Below are positions 4,988 to 12,846 of a stretch of DNA of 29,699 nucleotides, piece by piece. The position numbers and the translations under genes are program-made. Below the pieces are notes generated by a model. It was not told where the DNA came from and searched no databases. It saw only the letters and a program-made list of their open reading frames with translations. Within the stretch, counting starts at the first letter, position 1. The number at the start of each line of letters is the position of its first letter. Origin of the DNA: a virus; IMG/VR virus record IMGVR_UViG_3300007640_005663, positions 1 to 29,699 of that record. One strand, written 5' to 3'.

Positions 4988-6403
4988 TTAAGATCCTAAA
5001 TTACTCAAAAAGTTTCTTAATTGTGTGCTGTCTGCTTCTGCACGAATTTTGCCTACCGTGTCGCCTTCGCTGGGATCTTCTTTTTCAACTGCGGGTGTAT
5101 TATTGCGCTTGATTTGATCAAATACGGTTGACTTGCGTTTCTCAAATTCTTTGTATTCTTCATCCTCGCCTAAATCACGTATACGTAAACTATCTACATC
5201 AAATTCTAAATCAATCTTTTGTCCAACACCACTACTACTACGTGTTTTCATAAGTTGTATTTGATAGCGTCCACGCTCACGCATTGCTCTACTTGTAAAG
5301 ATACCAATCAAATTATCTGCTGTATTGATCTTTGAAATACCACCAGATATGTGACTATGGTCAAATTCAATTTCTTCAACTGAACTTCTGTTCAACTGCG
5401 ATGCTGTAACAAACACCGTATTAAGTTCCATAGCCAAGTTACGCAGTTCTTCTGATACATACTTGTCCTTAACAAACAAGTTCTCTGCTGAAATCTTAAC
5501 AGCATTTGGATGCATCAAATCCAAATAGTCTACTAGCACAACATCAAGTTTGCGTCCAGTCTTAATCTCATACTCTTTGATGTATGCTCTTAAATCGTTT
5601 GCGTTCTTACCTGTGGGCATATACTTGACTTGGAATGCACCTGCTTTCTTGCCAATCATCTTGACTTTCATTTCAACATCGTCAATGCTTTTAAAAATGT
5701 CACGACTTGCAATATCAGTTGTCATTGAATCTACACGCATACTAACCAATGCTTCACTAAGTTCAAATGTTAGATACAACACGTTCATACCTAGCAAGCA
5801 CCAGTTCACACCCAAATTAGCCAAGAACAAACTCTTACCTGAACCCGAACCACCTGCAAAAATGTTTAGTTCGCCTCTGTTAAATCCACCAAACAATTTC
5901 TTATCTAGTGCTGGCCAGCCTGTGCTAACTTGTCCGTTTTTGTCTTTAATACCTTCTAGTCTAGCCCTTGGATCTGCAAAGTAATCTGTGCCCAAGTCTT
6001 TTTGCAACCCAATTTGTACAGCCTGTTTAACCAAGTCCTCACACGCACCATACTGCCCTTTTTCCAACAAGTCTGCACTTTTAAGAATAGCTGCTTCTAA
6101 TGCTTTATGTTTGCTAAATGTTTCAAAGTCTTGCAACAACCAATCATAATGATTCTCTTGCAGTTGCCCTGGATCTTTTAAGTCGCTGTTAGTAGCAGCA
6201 TTAACCATATCAAATGTTGGAAGTGCATTGTGTTCTTCCACATAATCCTTTACAAATTTTGCTGGATCTTGTAAGCGTCTATCAAATGTTTGCGGATCAA
6301 ACACACCTTGACAGCGCACAAAACTTTCTGCGTCTGTCATAAACATTTCTAAATATACTTTTTGTATATCATATCCATAATCTGTATTTTGTCTAGTTGC
6401 CAT
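4988..6403 (-). CDS. 41: Replicative DNA helicase, T4 gp41/DnaB type
   Basis: 471-aa RecA-fold hexameric helicase that would unwind DNA ahead of the fork and partner the primase encoded at 9509-10501. The N-terminal helical domain covers about residues 1-150. The ATPase core shows Walker A GGSGSGKS (184-191), the FELSE Glu region (213-217), Walker B VVLVDYLDLM (288-297) and motif H3-like TASQLNRSS (333-341); RMRERGR-like basic residues follow near 375. The C-terminal tail (about 420-471) is acidic and low-complexity, as is common for loader or primase contact regions. The length is close to T4 gp41. The start follows GGAAG. It has its own consensus sigma70 promoter (6463-6490) and is followed by the DnaE-like gene. 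Confidence 0.94.
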   Translation of the reverse strand: MATRQNTDYGYDIQKVYLEMFMTDAESFVRCQGVFDPQTFDRRLQDPAKFVKDYVEEHNALPTFDMVNAATNSDLKDPGQLQENHYDWLLQDFETFSKHKALEAAILKSADLLEKGQYGACEDLVKQAVQIGLQKDLGTDYFADPRARLEGIKDKNGQVSTGWPALDKKLFGGFNRGELNIFAGGSGSGKSLFLANLGVNWCLLGMNVLYLTFELSEALVSMRVDSMTTDIASRDIFKSIDDVEMKVKMIGKKAGAFQVKYMPTGKNANDLRAYIKEYEIKTGRKLDVVLVDYLDLMHPNAVKISAENLFVKDKYVSEELRNLAMELNTVFVTASQLNRSSVEEIEFDHSHISGGISKINTADNLIGIFTSRAMRERGRYQIQLMKTRSSSGVGQKIDLEFDVDSLRIRDLGEDEEYKEFEKRKSTVFDQIKRNNTPAVEKEDPSEGDTVGKIRAEADSTQLRNFLSNLGS

Positions 6404-6462
6404 TCTTTACTTCCGTGATATGAGATTGTGCTTTTACTTGTCCGCATGTCTTGCAATATCTA

Positions 6463-6490
6463 ATTATAACACAAAACTTGTGGTTGTCAA
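6463..6490 (-). promoter_or_regulatory. Consensus sigma70 promoter for the helicase gene
   Basis: Minus strand TTGACA (6490-6485), a 16-bp spacer and TATAAT (6468-6463): both hexamers are perfect. The predicted start near 6456 gives a leader of about 50 nt. This would let host RNA polymerase transcribe helicase and DnaE-like genes early, independently of the primase operon. Confidence 0.88.
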
Positions 6491-6520
6491 TTTCAATTAT
6501 TTCTTTATGTTGCTCTTGTA

Positions 6521-8029
6521 TTACGTTTTTGCAGCAGCCGTACATACTCTAACTCCATATTGTTTTTCAAATTCTTGTGCGTCTTCAACGGTATTTACAA
6601 TAGGTTTGCCTTTGATGTTTAGGCTAGTGTTTAGCAGTATAGGACAACCTGTTTCTTCGTACCAACGTTCTAGCAATTTTCTAAAGCCCACGCTTTGATC
6701 TGCAGAAACTGCCTGTACCCTAGAGGTGCCGTCCCCGTGGACGATTGCAGGTAGTCCAGGATCTGTGCAAGTAGAAGTGTATTGCATAAAGGGTCCTGTT
6801 GGTCCGTCAAAGTAATCTCGGGCATGTTCGGCAAGGACCGCTGGAGCAAAAGGTCTGAAAAGCTGTCTCTTTTTGATGTTGTTGACTCGGTCTTTGATGT
6901 CGGGTCCTCTAGGGTCTGCAAGGAGGGAACGGTGTCCAAGTGCTCTGGGGCCGAATTCAGCAGCCCCATTGGCAACACCAACAATACCAGTAGTAAGTAG
7001 TTCCTGTAATGCTTCTTCAACTGGATAGTCTCCTTGAATAGTATGTCCTAAATATGGACCCGGCCACGAAATGTGTTGACGCCAATGAGCAAGAGGAGCA
7101 CCTATAGCACTGCCTGCATCACCCGGGTTGGGCATAATCCAAACATCATTCCAATCTTTGTAGATTGTACTATTAGCTGCACAATTTAAAGCACACCCAC
7201 CCATTAACACAAGGTTACCCGATGGCGATTTCCACCTAGCCCAGTTACTTATCACTTTCAATAAGTACGCATATATTGCTTGTACAGCAGCCGCTATGTC
7301 CATAAGATCCTGGGGGCTATTAAGTTCTGGTCGCCACCACATGCAGCCCCTATGTAAGTTATGTTTAAATTTTATACGTGGGCTGTTATCCTGATCAACA
7401 ACGTGAATAAATTCTTTCATTATTTCGTCAAAAAAACGTAGGGGGTCACCATACGCTGCCATACCCATAAGTATGTATTCATCCTCCTGTGGCTTTAGGC
7501 CTATTCTTTGCGTAAACGCCGAGTACCAGAGTCCGATTGAATGGGGATACCGTTGACAAAATACACGCTTAAGGCCTTTTTCTTCTGACGCATTCCAGAT
7601 AGTGAGTGTATCAAATTCTCCAATGCTGTCGATAACAACAACGCTGGCGTCAGTAAAAGGCGAAGTATAATAACCGGCAGCAGCATGGGCAAGGTGATGA
7701 TCAGTATAGCGAATAGGAGCAGATATACCATAAGATCGAAGATACCGACTAATGTTGTTTTTACCCAAGTATTTGAATCCTTGCCCTGCTCTAAGTTGTC
7801 TAAGAGTTTTGACAAAGGGTCTTTCATACCAAATAATTTCATCTGGCTCTCCATATTTTTTTGCTTCACTTATTAATTTATCATTTAAATGTGCATCGTT
7901 TTTTACACCACTATAGCGTTCGCTATGACTGGCAAATAGTAGCTCTATACTACCATTAGCCCACGGTCTATGATAAAATACAGCTAACGCTGCATCGTGG
8001 CTGTTAGCACTTATACCCCATGTAATCAT
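6521..8029 (-). CDS. Carbamoyltransferase, NodU/CmcH/TobZ family
   Basis: 502 aa. Enzymes of this family make carbamoyl-adenylate from carbamoyl phosphate and ATP and transfer the carbamoyl group to a sugar or antibiotic hydroxyl. The N-terminal Kae1-like domain has the metal-site HHLAHAAAGYY (His111, His112, His115), acidic DSIGEFDT (134-141) and GGCALNC (277-283). The C-terminal domain shows GPRALGHRSLLADPR (360-374) and NTSLNIKGKPIV (467-478), both typical. The length is near the family norm. It overlaps the upstream glycosyltransferase by ATGA, so it belongs to the primase operon. The likely acceptor is a sugar made or transferred by neighbouring gene products; a nucleoside acceptor cannot be excluded. 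Confidence 0.92.
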   Translation of the reverse strand: MITWGISANSHDAALAVFYHRPWANGSIELLFASHSERYSGVKNDAHLNDKLISEAKKYGEPDEIIWYERPFVKTLRQLRAGQGFKYLGKNNISRYLRSYGISAPIRYTDHHLAHAAAGYYTSPFTDASVVVIDSIGEFDTLTIWNASEEKGLKRVFCQRYPHSIGLWYSAFTQRIGLKPQEDEYILMGMAAYGDPLRFFDEIMKEFIHVVDQDNSPRIKFKHNLHRGCMWWRPELNSPQDLMDIAAAVQAIYAYLLKVISNWARWKSPSGNLVLMGGCALNCAANSTIYKDWNDVWIMPNPGDAGSAIGAPLAHWRQHISWPGPYLGHTIQGDYPVEEALQELLTTGIVGVANGAAEFGPRALGHRSLLADPRGPDIKDRVNNIKKRQLFRPFAPAVLAEHARDYFDGPTGPFMQYTSTCTDPGLPAIVHGDGTSRVQAVSADQSVGFRKLLERWYEETGCPILLNTSLNIKGKPIVNTVEDAQEFEKQYGVRVCTAAAKT

Positions 8030-9153
8030 GTTGTATATCCTATACTACTTAAAAATATTTTATCTTCTTTGAATGTTTTTTCCATAAAGAATCTTTGTTG
8101 ATTATACACAATTATGTCTTTTACGTTGTTGTACAGCTCGTGTATTTCGTCTAAAGATAATGCACTTATTCTTTCTATTTCATTATTAATAAATTGTATA
8201 CGTGCATTTTTATCTTCTATCTTATCATATGCTTCATTGAATAACCCATGATAGGTTTTATATCCCCAATTATGCAAAGTATCAAGTGTTTTTGGATTGC
8301 CAATAATAATAAAAGGATGACCATTTATAATTGGTTTAAATGTTTTTTCTGATATAAAAGTAGTGTCATTTGCTACACTTGTTTCAGTTACAACACTAAA
8401 ATATGCTTGTTTGTATAAGTGATATAGGTTAGGGTTAGTTGATGTAAATAAATTAAAATCTGGTATATCTAAAACTTTAGGCAAAGGATGTTTACGTAAC
8501 ACTCCGATGTCTTTTGTTAATTCATTATTAAACGCATTCTTTGTAGACTCAAAAATAAATTTTAAACCTTTTGGATGATTATCTAAACTCCATAGGAATT
8601 TATCTGCTAGATTGTTATTAAGTAAATGACTTACATGCACAACACGATGAGGACGAGGAATACGATTTAAACTAAGCCATGTATACTGCCTTTTTAAATC
8701 AAACGGAACATTTAAAGTTTGTATTGCTTCGTTCTTAGATTTTTTTTCAAACCAAGGAATATATATCACAGGTATCGAAGTTTTGTAGTAATCAATGTGT
8801 CTACAATTACCAGTAAGTAAAATCACTTTGTGATGAGATATATTTTTGTCATTACAAAATTTCTCTAATAGATTTATGTCAGTGTTGTAACCCTCGGTTG
8901 CAGCACCTAGTATCAAATAAAAGTTTTTGTTTTCAACAAGTTGTTGAATAACATTATTTGGAATAGTTGGCAAAACTTTAGAATGATACTTTTTAATATT
9001 TCCATTACAACTTATTTCATATAAAACAAGATTATTTTTTATATCTTCGAATGATATTAATTCGTACTTAATCTTTTGCATACCTAAATAACTAGACAGC
9101 CAAAATTCATTAGTACCTTCTAAATTACTTGGGTGTTGAATTATTGATATCAT
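8026..9153 (-). CDS. Putative glycosyltransferase, fucosyltransferase-like C-terminal motif
   Basis: 375 aa, AT-rich. The strongest signal is FISEKTFKPIINGHPFIIIG (266-285), which resembles the donor-binding signature of GT10-type transferases (SEK/TEK followed by a Pro-rich turn and a hydrophobic strand). WLSLNRIPRPHRV (159-171) and HPLPKVLDIPDF earlier in the protein fit a GT-B two-domain layout. No membrane segment. It overlaps the 33-aa gene before it and the carbamoyltransferase after it by ATGA junctions, so sugar transfer and carbamoylation are probably linked steps. Donor and acceptor are unknown, and the family assignment rests on one motif. Confidence 0.65.
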   Translation of the reverse strand: MISIIQHPSNLEGTNEFWLSSYLGMQKIKYELISFEDIKNNLVLYEISCNGNIKKYHSKVLPTIPNNVIQQLVENKNFYLILGAATEGYNTDINLLEKFCNDKNISHHKVILLTGNCRHIDYYKTSIPVIYIPWFEKKSKNEAIQTLNVPFDLKRQYTWLSLNRIPRPHRVVHVSHLLNNNLADKFLWSLDNHPKGLKFIFESTKNAFNNELTKDIGVLRKHPLPKVLDIPDFNLFTSTNPNLYHLYKQAYFSVVTETSVANDTTFISEKTFKPIINGHPFIIIGNPKTLDTLHNWGYKTYHGLFNEAYDKIEDKNARIQFINNEIERISALSLDEIHELYNNVKDIIVYNQQRFFMEKTFKEDKIFLSSIGYTT

Positions 9154-9251
9154 GCTGCGTCAATGGCCGCCTGCATTAGTTTTTCTGGTAAACTGCATAA
9201 CCAAATATACGGTACCCAAAATAGAATGTTATAGATTATTAGTTCTATCAT
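9150..9251 (-). CDS. 33-aa hydrophobic micro-protein
   Basis: This reads MIELIIYNILFWVPYIWL and then CSLPEKLMQAAIDAA. The first 20 residues form one membrane-type segment. GGGAG lies about 10 nt upstream within the preceding gene. It starts inside the 57-aa gene in another frame and ends in an ATGA overlap with the glycosyltransferase start. The tight coupling on both sides is the main reason to accept so short a gene. The function is unknown; a small inner-membrane peptide is likely. Confidence 0.55.
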   Translation of the reverse strand: MIELIIYNILFWVPYIWLCSLPEKLMQAAIDAA

Positions 9252-9402
9252 TGTGAACTTTCTCCCAATACTCATCATTTGTCATTAGTGGACGCTTTGC
9301 TAGTTCTGCTTCTCGTGCTATTCTACGTTTACGTGCTTGACGAATACCCCACCAAAAGTATAGTCGCCAAAACAACTTTGTACCCATTAACCATTTCTTC
9401 AT
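9229..9402 (-). CDS. 57-aa aromatic/basic small protein
   Basis: The N-terminus is MKKWLMGTKLFWRLYFWWGI, an amphipathic to membrane-seeking stretch rich in Trp and Phe. It is followed by a strongly basic helix (RQARKRRIARE) and an acidic-polar tail (TNDEYWEKVHNDRTNN). The start overlaps the stop of the 40-aa gene (ATGA). This profile would suit a peripheral membrane or nucleic-acid-associated peptide. No family is recognised. Confidence 0.6.
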   Translation of the reverse strand: MKKWLMGTKLFWRLYFWWGIRQARKRRIAREAELAKRPLMTNDEYWEKVHNDRTNNL

Positions 9403-9521
9403 TTGTAGATAAACGGGTCCTGTTCTCTAAGTTTTTTTATACGCTTTTTGAATTCACGTTCTTCTTTGATATATCTATACGGATATAAAATCCAACTCCA
9501 TAGTCTTTTTAACCAAACCAT
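9399..9521 (-). CDS. 40-aa conserved small basic protein
   Basis: This reads MVWLKRLWSWILYPYRYI and then KEEREFKKRIKKLREQDPFIYK: an aromatic N-terminal part followed by a charged helix. I recall very similar short proteins ending in DPFIY next to the primase in marine T4-like phages, always unnamed; that is memory, not a search. The ATG lies inside the last codons of the primase gene (13-nt overlap, other frame), so its translation probably depends on primase translation. It may assist the primase-helicase complex, inferred from position only. Confidence 0.65.
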   Translation of the reverse strand: MVWLKRLWSWILYPYRYIKEEREFKKRIKKLREQDPFIYK

Positions 9522-10501
9522 TTTTTCGCCTTTAATCTTATTTTTAATGGGCTGCTTTCAGCAGCACTTGCAATACTATACAATGTATATAGCCTTCCAT
9601 ATTTTGCTACTGCATCACCGATGTCATTTACTTCTGTATCCCAGTCTGGTAAACTAACATGCCAACCTCTATCGATAGCCTGCTCCACCAACTTGCTTCC
9701 GGCTTTATCTCTGTCTGGAACAACATATATATCTTTGTTAAGCCTGTTAAGTAATAGTGCTTGTGCGTCATTAATATCGCTTCCTGTAAGTGCGCAACCT
9801 TCTACGTGCAGTGCATCAATAGGACCTTCGCATACTATACAAAACACTTTATTAGGACCTTGTGCGTCTAAGTTAAACACATACCCAGGTTGCGAGTCAG
9901 TTAGATACTTAACCTTGTTATCCTTAATTGTACGGGCTGTATATCCAACTATACGACCCTCGTAGTAGAAAGGTATAATAAGTCTGTCACGATAAGCAAG
10001 TGTTGGCGACCAGTGATAATCTATGTCCTCGATACTTAAATCACGTTCTAACATATATTGAAAGCAACGTGTGATTCTTTCGTCTAAATGACCAGCCTCT
10101 GCCCACATGTGTTTGGACAATGGCTCTGCACCTTCTGGTAATTGTGTAGTTGCAAACTCTGGCAGTTCAACAGAATATTTTTGAACTTCGACGCCTTCGT
10201 TTTCACGCATTACATCCAGTGCAAGTTTTGTAATATCTTGATCAGGAACGTTTAACCATTCCAAAAGTTTTTTGAGTTTGTAACTAAGATTACGTCCTGG
10301 TTGCCAACTTGCTTTGAAGCCGCAGTTAAAACAATGATATGAAATAACTTCGCCTTCATATATGATACCGCCTCTGCCTCTTGTATCTGCATTTTCATTA
10401 TTGTGAACACAACAAGGCGCATTGAAACTGGTCCACCCACTAGGAGTAGTTTTGCGCTTTGCAGGCAGATATAGTGTCAAGGTGTCAGATACGATGCTCA
10501 T
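9509..10501 (-). CDS. 61: DNA primase, T4 gp61 type
   Basis: 330 aa. Makes RNA primers for lagging-strand synthesis in concert with the helicase. The N-terminal zinc-binding domain has Cys30/Cys31 and His33, then Cys57 and Cys60 (HCFNCG). The TOPRIM catalytic core has Glu225 in CEGPIDA and Asp263/Asp265 in PDRDKAG. The linker region (about 75-175) and the RDRLIIPFYYEGRIVGYTAR strands (171-190) match phage primases. The length is close to T4 gp61 (342 aa). No ribosome site precedes the ATG; a -10-like TAATAT lies 6 nt upstream, so a leaderless message is possible. It heads an overlapping chain of three micro-genes, a glycosyltransferase and a carbamoyltransferase. Confidence 0.93.
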   Translation of the reverse strand: MSIVSDTLTLYLPAKRKTTPSGWTSFNAPCCVHNNENADTRGRGGIIYEGEVISYHCFNCGFKASWQPGRNLSYKLKKLLEWLNVPDQDITKLALDVMRENEGVEVQKYSVELPEFATTQLPEGAEPLSKHMWAEAGHLDERITRCFQYMLERDLSIEDIDYHWSPTLAYRDRLIIPFYYEGRIVGYTARTIKDNKVKYLTDSQPGYVFNLDAQGPNKVFCIVCEGPIDALHVEGCALTGSDINDAQALLLNRLNKDIYVVPDRDKAGSKLVEQAIDRGWHVSLPDWDTEVNDIGDAVAKYGRLYTLYSIASAAESSPLKIRLKAKKWFG

Positions 10502-10507
10502 ACATAT

Positions 10508-10536
10508 ATATTAGCATCGTATTATAGTATTGTCAA
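10508..10536 (-). promoter_or_regulatory. Sigma70-type promoter, -10 box touching the primase start
   Basis: Minus strand TTGACA (10536-10531), a 17-bp spacer and TAATAT (10513-10508). The -35 box contains the TGA of the upstream gene. The predicted start falls at about the ATG at 10501. The -10 match is only 4 of 6, so this is moderate evidence. Confidence 0.55.
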
Positions 10537-10892
10537 TGGTTTAATTGTATACGTGTTATGTCGCCATCAGTCCAGTTTGTAACTTTAGCTCTTACCCAAA
10601 CATAGTTACCTGTGAAGTTGTATATAAAACTTCCTGTTGCATAACTACTAGAATCATCTGCACTTGTTAGATTTGTGTTTAAAGTAAACCAATCATCAGC
10701 AGTAGGTTCTACTGCAAGTGTTGCTTCCATGTCAATTGATCCTATAAAGCCATTTACTGAATATTGCACCGTGTGAAATCCATCGCTACGTCCATAATAG
10801 CCGTCGCCTTTGTACTTGTCACCTGTTACGGTTTCTGTTGTACTATCACCTGGATGAGTTTGATTTGATAATATTGTTTCACTAAATGCCAT
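10533..10892 (-). CDS. Small virion-type beta protein, 119 aa
   Basis: The product is rich in Thr, Ser, Asp and aromatics, without Cys and with alternating hydrophobic strands, as in phage fibre or baseplate accessory proteins. Its C-terminal 70 residues (GSIDMEATL, then YVWVRAKV and ITRIQLNH) line up with the C-terminal 70 of the neighbouring 326-aa protein (GDIVVEGTL, FTFLRFKT, ISKILIRN). The two therefore appear to share a beta-sandwich domain by duplication. The start at 10892 has a TAAATA element 4 nt upstream. It is probably a decoration or adsorption-related structural component made late. Confidence 0.65.
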   Translation of the reverse strand: MAFSETILSNQTHPGDSTTETVTGDKYKGDGYYGRSDGFHTVQYSVNGFIGSIDMEATLAVEPTADDWFTLNTNLTSADDSSSYATGSFIYNFTGNYVWVRAKVTNWTDGDITRIQLNH

Positions 10893-10896
10893 AACG

Positions 10897-10903
10897 TATT
10901 TAC
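10897..10903 (-). promoter_or_regulatory. Late-promoter-like GTAAATA
   Basis: Minus strand GTAAATA (10903-10897) ends 4 nt before the ATG at 10892. An AAGG just before it could act instead as a distant ribosome site for a message read through from the upstream gene. Confidence 0.35.
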
Positions 10904-10904
10904 C

Positions 10905-11885
10905 TTAATTTCTAATTAATATTTTTGATATTTTGTCCGTAGGATCAGTTGCAGTTTTAAATCTTAAAAAAGTAAATACGCCGTTAAAATTTAAAGGAGT
11001 TGGCTCTGATTCAGATCCTGTAAGTGTAAGAGTAGCAACTTCTGCCCAGTTTGTATCCAATGTAACTAAATTTTCTAATGTACCTTCAACAACTATATCA
11101 CCAGAAAAAGTATCTGTATAAAATGCTGCTGTGTGTAATGCACTATTTCCGTTTATTCCTGGTTGAGCATCAATTGATTCAGTATACCAAACATCGTTGT
11201 CTGCTGTAAACGATTGTAAATTATAACTTGCTAAAGGTCCAGGAAATGTCATTCCATCTAAGTACATAGTTCCTTTTGCTTCAAAATGGTCACTGCTGTA
11301 TGTTAAAACTTTTTCTCCAGTGCTGTTAACTAGATAAATTGCATATTTTAAATATTGTTGTTTTAGATCTAACAATTCATTTTCTGTTAATGTAATTGTA
11401 AACACGCCTTTTTTACTTTTTGTTTGGAAAGTAATTTCAGTTCCAGTAGGAACAGCGTCAGTAGCAGATTTATTCATAGTCACGGTGTTGTCAGTTACAT
11501 CAGTTACCAGTGTGTTATTTTTGATGTAGGTTCCACTTACAAACATACCTGCTGTAATATTACTTGTACTTGAAAATGTTAATGTTTTATCGGGTGCAGT
11601 TTCTACTGCACTAGTTGTTCTTGTAATTGCATCGTCTAAAACGTTGCCTTCTTTTTCTAATACAAGAACATTGTTTTCAGTAAACACCATAATCTTTGGT
11701 GTATACCCACTTAAATTTATAGGCTTTTGATCATGATTACGTACTTCAAAATGTACTACATTATCAATGCCTCTATATACTTGTAAATTTTTTTGATACA
11801 CTGGTCTATACTCCGTCACGTAACCTGCCAAATTGGCTAGAACAACAACTTTGTTATTTGCTAAATATCTATACATTTTTTGCAT
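10905..11885 (-). CDS. Virion structural protein with baseplate-type N-terminal domain, 326 aa
   Basis: The N-terminal part (about 30-85: FEVRNHDQKPINLSGYTPKI) resembles the BppU-like domain of baseplate upper proteins, where a short beta-sandwich attaches the protein to the virion. A middle insert (about 105-155: ITAGMFVSGTYI, TVTMNKSATDAVPTGTEITF) has the repeat-like look common in phage structural proteins. The C-terminal 70 residues form the domain shared with the 119-aa neighbour. No signal peptide and no Cys. AAAAAGG precedes the ATG and a late octamer variant lies at 11909-11916. It is probably part of baseplate, neck or fibre; the exact position is unknown. Confidence 0.7.
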   Translation of the reverse strand: MQKMYRYLANNKVVVLANLAGYVTEYRPVYQKNLQVYRGIDNVVHFEVRNHDQKPINLSGYTPKIMVFTENNVLVLEKEGNVLDDAITRTTSAVETAPDKTLTFSSTSNITAGMFVSGTYIKNNTLVTDVTDNTVTMNKSATDAVPTGTEITFQTKSKKGVFTITLTENELLDLKQQYLKYAIYLVNSTGEKVLTYSSDHFEAKGTMYLDGMTFPGPLASYNLQSFTADNDVWYTESIDAQPGINGNSALHTAAFYTDTFSGDIVVEGTLENLVTLDTNWAEVATLTLTGSESEPTPLNFNGVFTFLRFKTATDPTDKISKILIRN

Positions 11886-11908
11886 TGGCTGGAACCTTTT
11901 TATATAAG

Positions 11909-11916
11909 TATTTATG
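11909..11916 (-). promoter_or_regulatory. Late promoter CATAAATA
   Basis: Minus strand CATAAATA (11916-11909), one base from the T4 octamer. It leaves a leader of about 17-20 nt that carries AAAAAGG before the ATG at 11885. Unlike most other late elements in this window, it gives a normal leader. On the + strand TATAAGTA (11903-11910) overlaps it and might serve the divergent gene at 11922. Confidence 0.6.
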
Positions 11917-11921
11917 GTAAT

Positions 11922-12296
11922 ATGTTATTAAAAGATATTGAAACAAAATTTCCTTATTTGAGCGTAGTCGCCTATGGCGGCAACGAATACGTGGGTATTA
12001 TTGTAAATCAAGATAGTATTGTAACAACTATGTATGTTTACACCAAATTACGTACCGAAGAACACAAATGTTTATTATTAGAACTAGGTGAAATTTGGTG
12101 GTGGGAATCTAATAGAATGATTCCTATAAACATTTTTCTACGTAGTGAGATTCATGAATTAAGTTATAGTATGATGACTATGAATTCTAAAGATGTTAAA
12201 GTAGTAATGGGTCATTGTGTTAATTTAAATAACTTGACAATAAAAAGAGTAAAACGTAAAAGTGTGCAAGTTATGAGACGGTCTGCTGTTCGTTAA
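11922..12296 (+). CDS. Conserved phage hypothetical protein, 124 aa
   Basis: The only + strand gene in a long minus-strand block. The start MLLKDIETKFPYLSVVAYGG is chosen over the ATG at 11880 because the longer form would read through the divergent gene's start and promoter. The body has LLLELGEIWWWESNRMIPIN, and the end is very basic (IKRVKRKSVQVMRR). I recall related unnamed proteins in marine T4-like phages with the same EIWWWESNR segment; this is from memory. No catalytic motif is seen. Its last 26 nt overlap the convergent mini DnaE-like gene. The basic tail fits nucleic-acid binding, as an inference. Confidence 0.75.
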   Translation: MLLKDIETKFPYLSVVAYGGNEYVGIIVNQDSIVTTMYVYTKLRTEEHKCLLLELGEIWWWESNRMIPINIFLRSEIHELSYSMMTMNSKDVKVVMGHCVNLNNLTIKRVKRKSVQVMRRSAVR

Positions 12297-12846
12297 GTTG
12301 TTCACAAATTAAATTCATATGAACTACAACACTAACAGCATATGCAATAGCATGTGCTTTCTTAAAATAGTAACCACCGTCAGTGGGAGCGACCCACACT
12401 TTTTCTAATATCGTTGGCCAAGTTTCGTTAACAAGATGGCGTTTGGCCGGCCGTATCATCGCTAGTACTGCTGCTAATTGTTCTACGTTTGTCGGCTTTG
12501 TTTTGCGTAATATTTCTCCGTGTCCGGAGATATGAAAGATAAGATCGGTGAAATCGTCGTGTTGTAAAAGACTCCATTCTGGTTCCTTGTTCATTAAACG
12601 TTGTAAATGTTCTTCGTCCTTAACATCATTGTAAATGCTAACATTAAGAAAGTCTAGTTTGAAGTAGCCTCTATCTTCTGCTGTCTTGTAATCAATAGTA
12701 GCCAAGTTGTCAACAGGGTTGTGCGGACACTCGGTTACATACACACCAGTATTGTGTTTTTTACCTGTATCTAATTTTGCTACACGGTGTTGTATCTTGT
12801 CTAATATAACACTGCGATCAGCAAAGTCGATGTCAATATCAGGCAT
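12271..12846 (-). CDS. Mini DnaE-like palm protein, 191 aa
   Basis: This tiny protein carries the catalytic signature set of family C polymerases. It opens with MPDIDIDFADR (Asp5 and Asp7), then has HNTGVYVT (31-38) where DnaE has its KH.GG motif, YFKLDFLN with Asp65 as third acidic residue, ILRKTKPTNVEQLAAVLAMIRPAKRHL near 112-138, and YYFKKAHAIAYA near 159-170, like the Y.F.KSH..AYA motif of DnaE. The PHP, thumb, OB and tau-binding parts are absent. The ATG at 12846 is chosen because GGAG lies 7 nt upstream and the motif starts there; it overlaps the 72-aa gene by 8 nt. It is the last gene of the uvsW operon. It may be a minimal polymerase, a nucleotidyltransferase or a degenerate relic; I recall similar unnamed proteins in cyanophages. 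Confidence 0.75.
   Translation of the reverse strand: MPDIDIDFADRSVILDKIQHRVAKLDTGKKHNTGVYVTECPHNPVDNLATIDYKTAEDRGYFKLDFLNVSIYNDVKDEEHLQRLMNKEPEWSLLQHDDFTDLIFHISGHGEILRKTKPTNVEQLAAVLAMIRPAKRHLVNETWPTILEKVWVAPTDGGYYFKKAHAIAYAVSVVVHMNLICEQLNEQQTVS

Noticed and set aside
6420-6698. 92-aa + strand ORF over the helicase promoter and the end of the carbamoyltransferase gene
   Set aside because: It covers a consensus promoter on the other strand and the end of a conserved gene; no ribosome site.
7501-7869. 122-aa ORF with membrane-like segments inside the carbamoyltransferase gene
   Set aside because: It is another frame of the same strand within a well-conserved enzyme; the Leu/Ile runs come from the codon shift.
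3251-12846. One DnaE gene split into two pieces
   Set aside because: Both proteins contain the same palm Asp motif and the same third-Asp motif, so they are two separate homologues.
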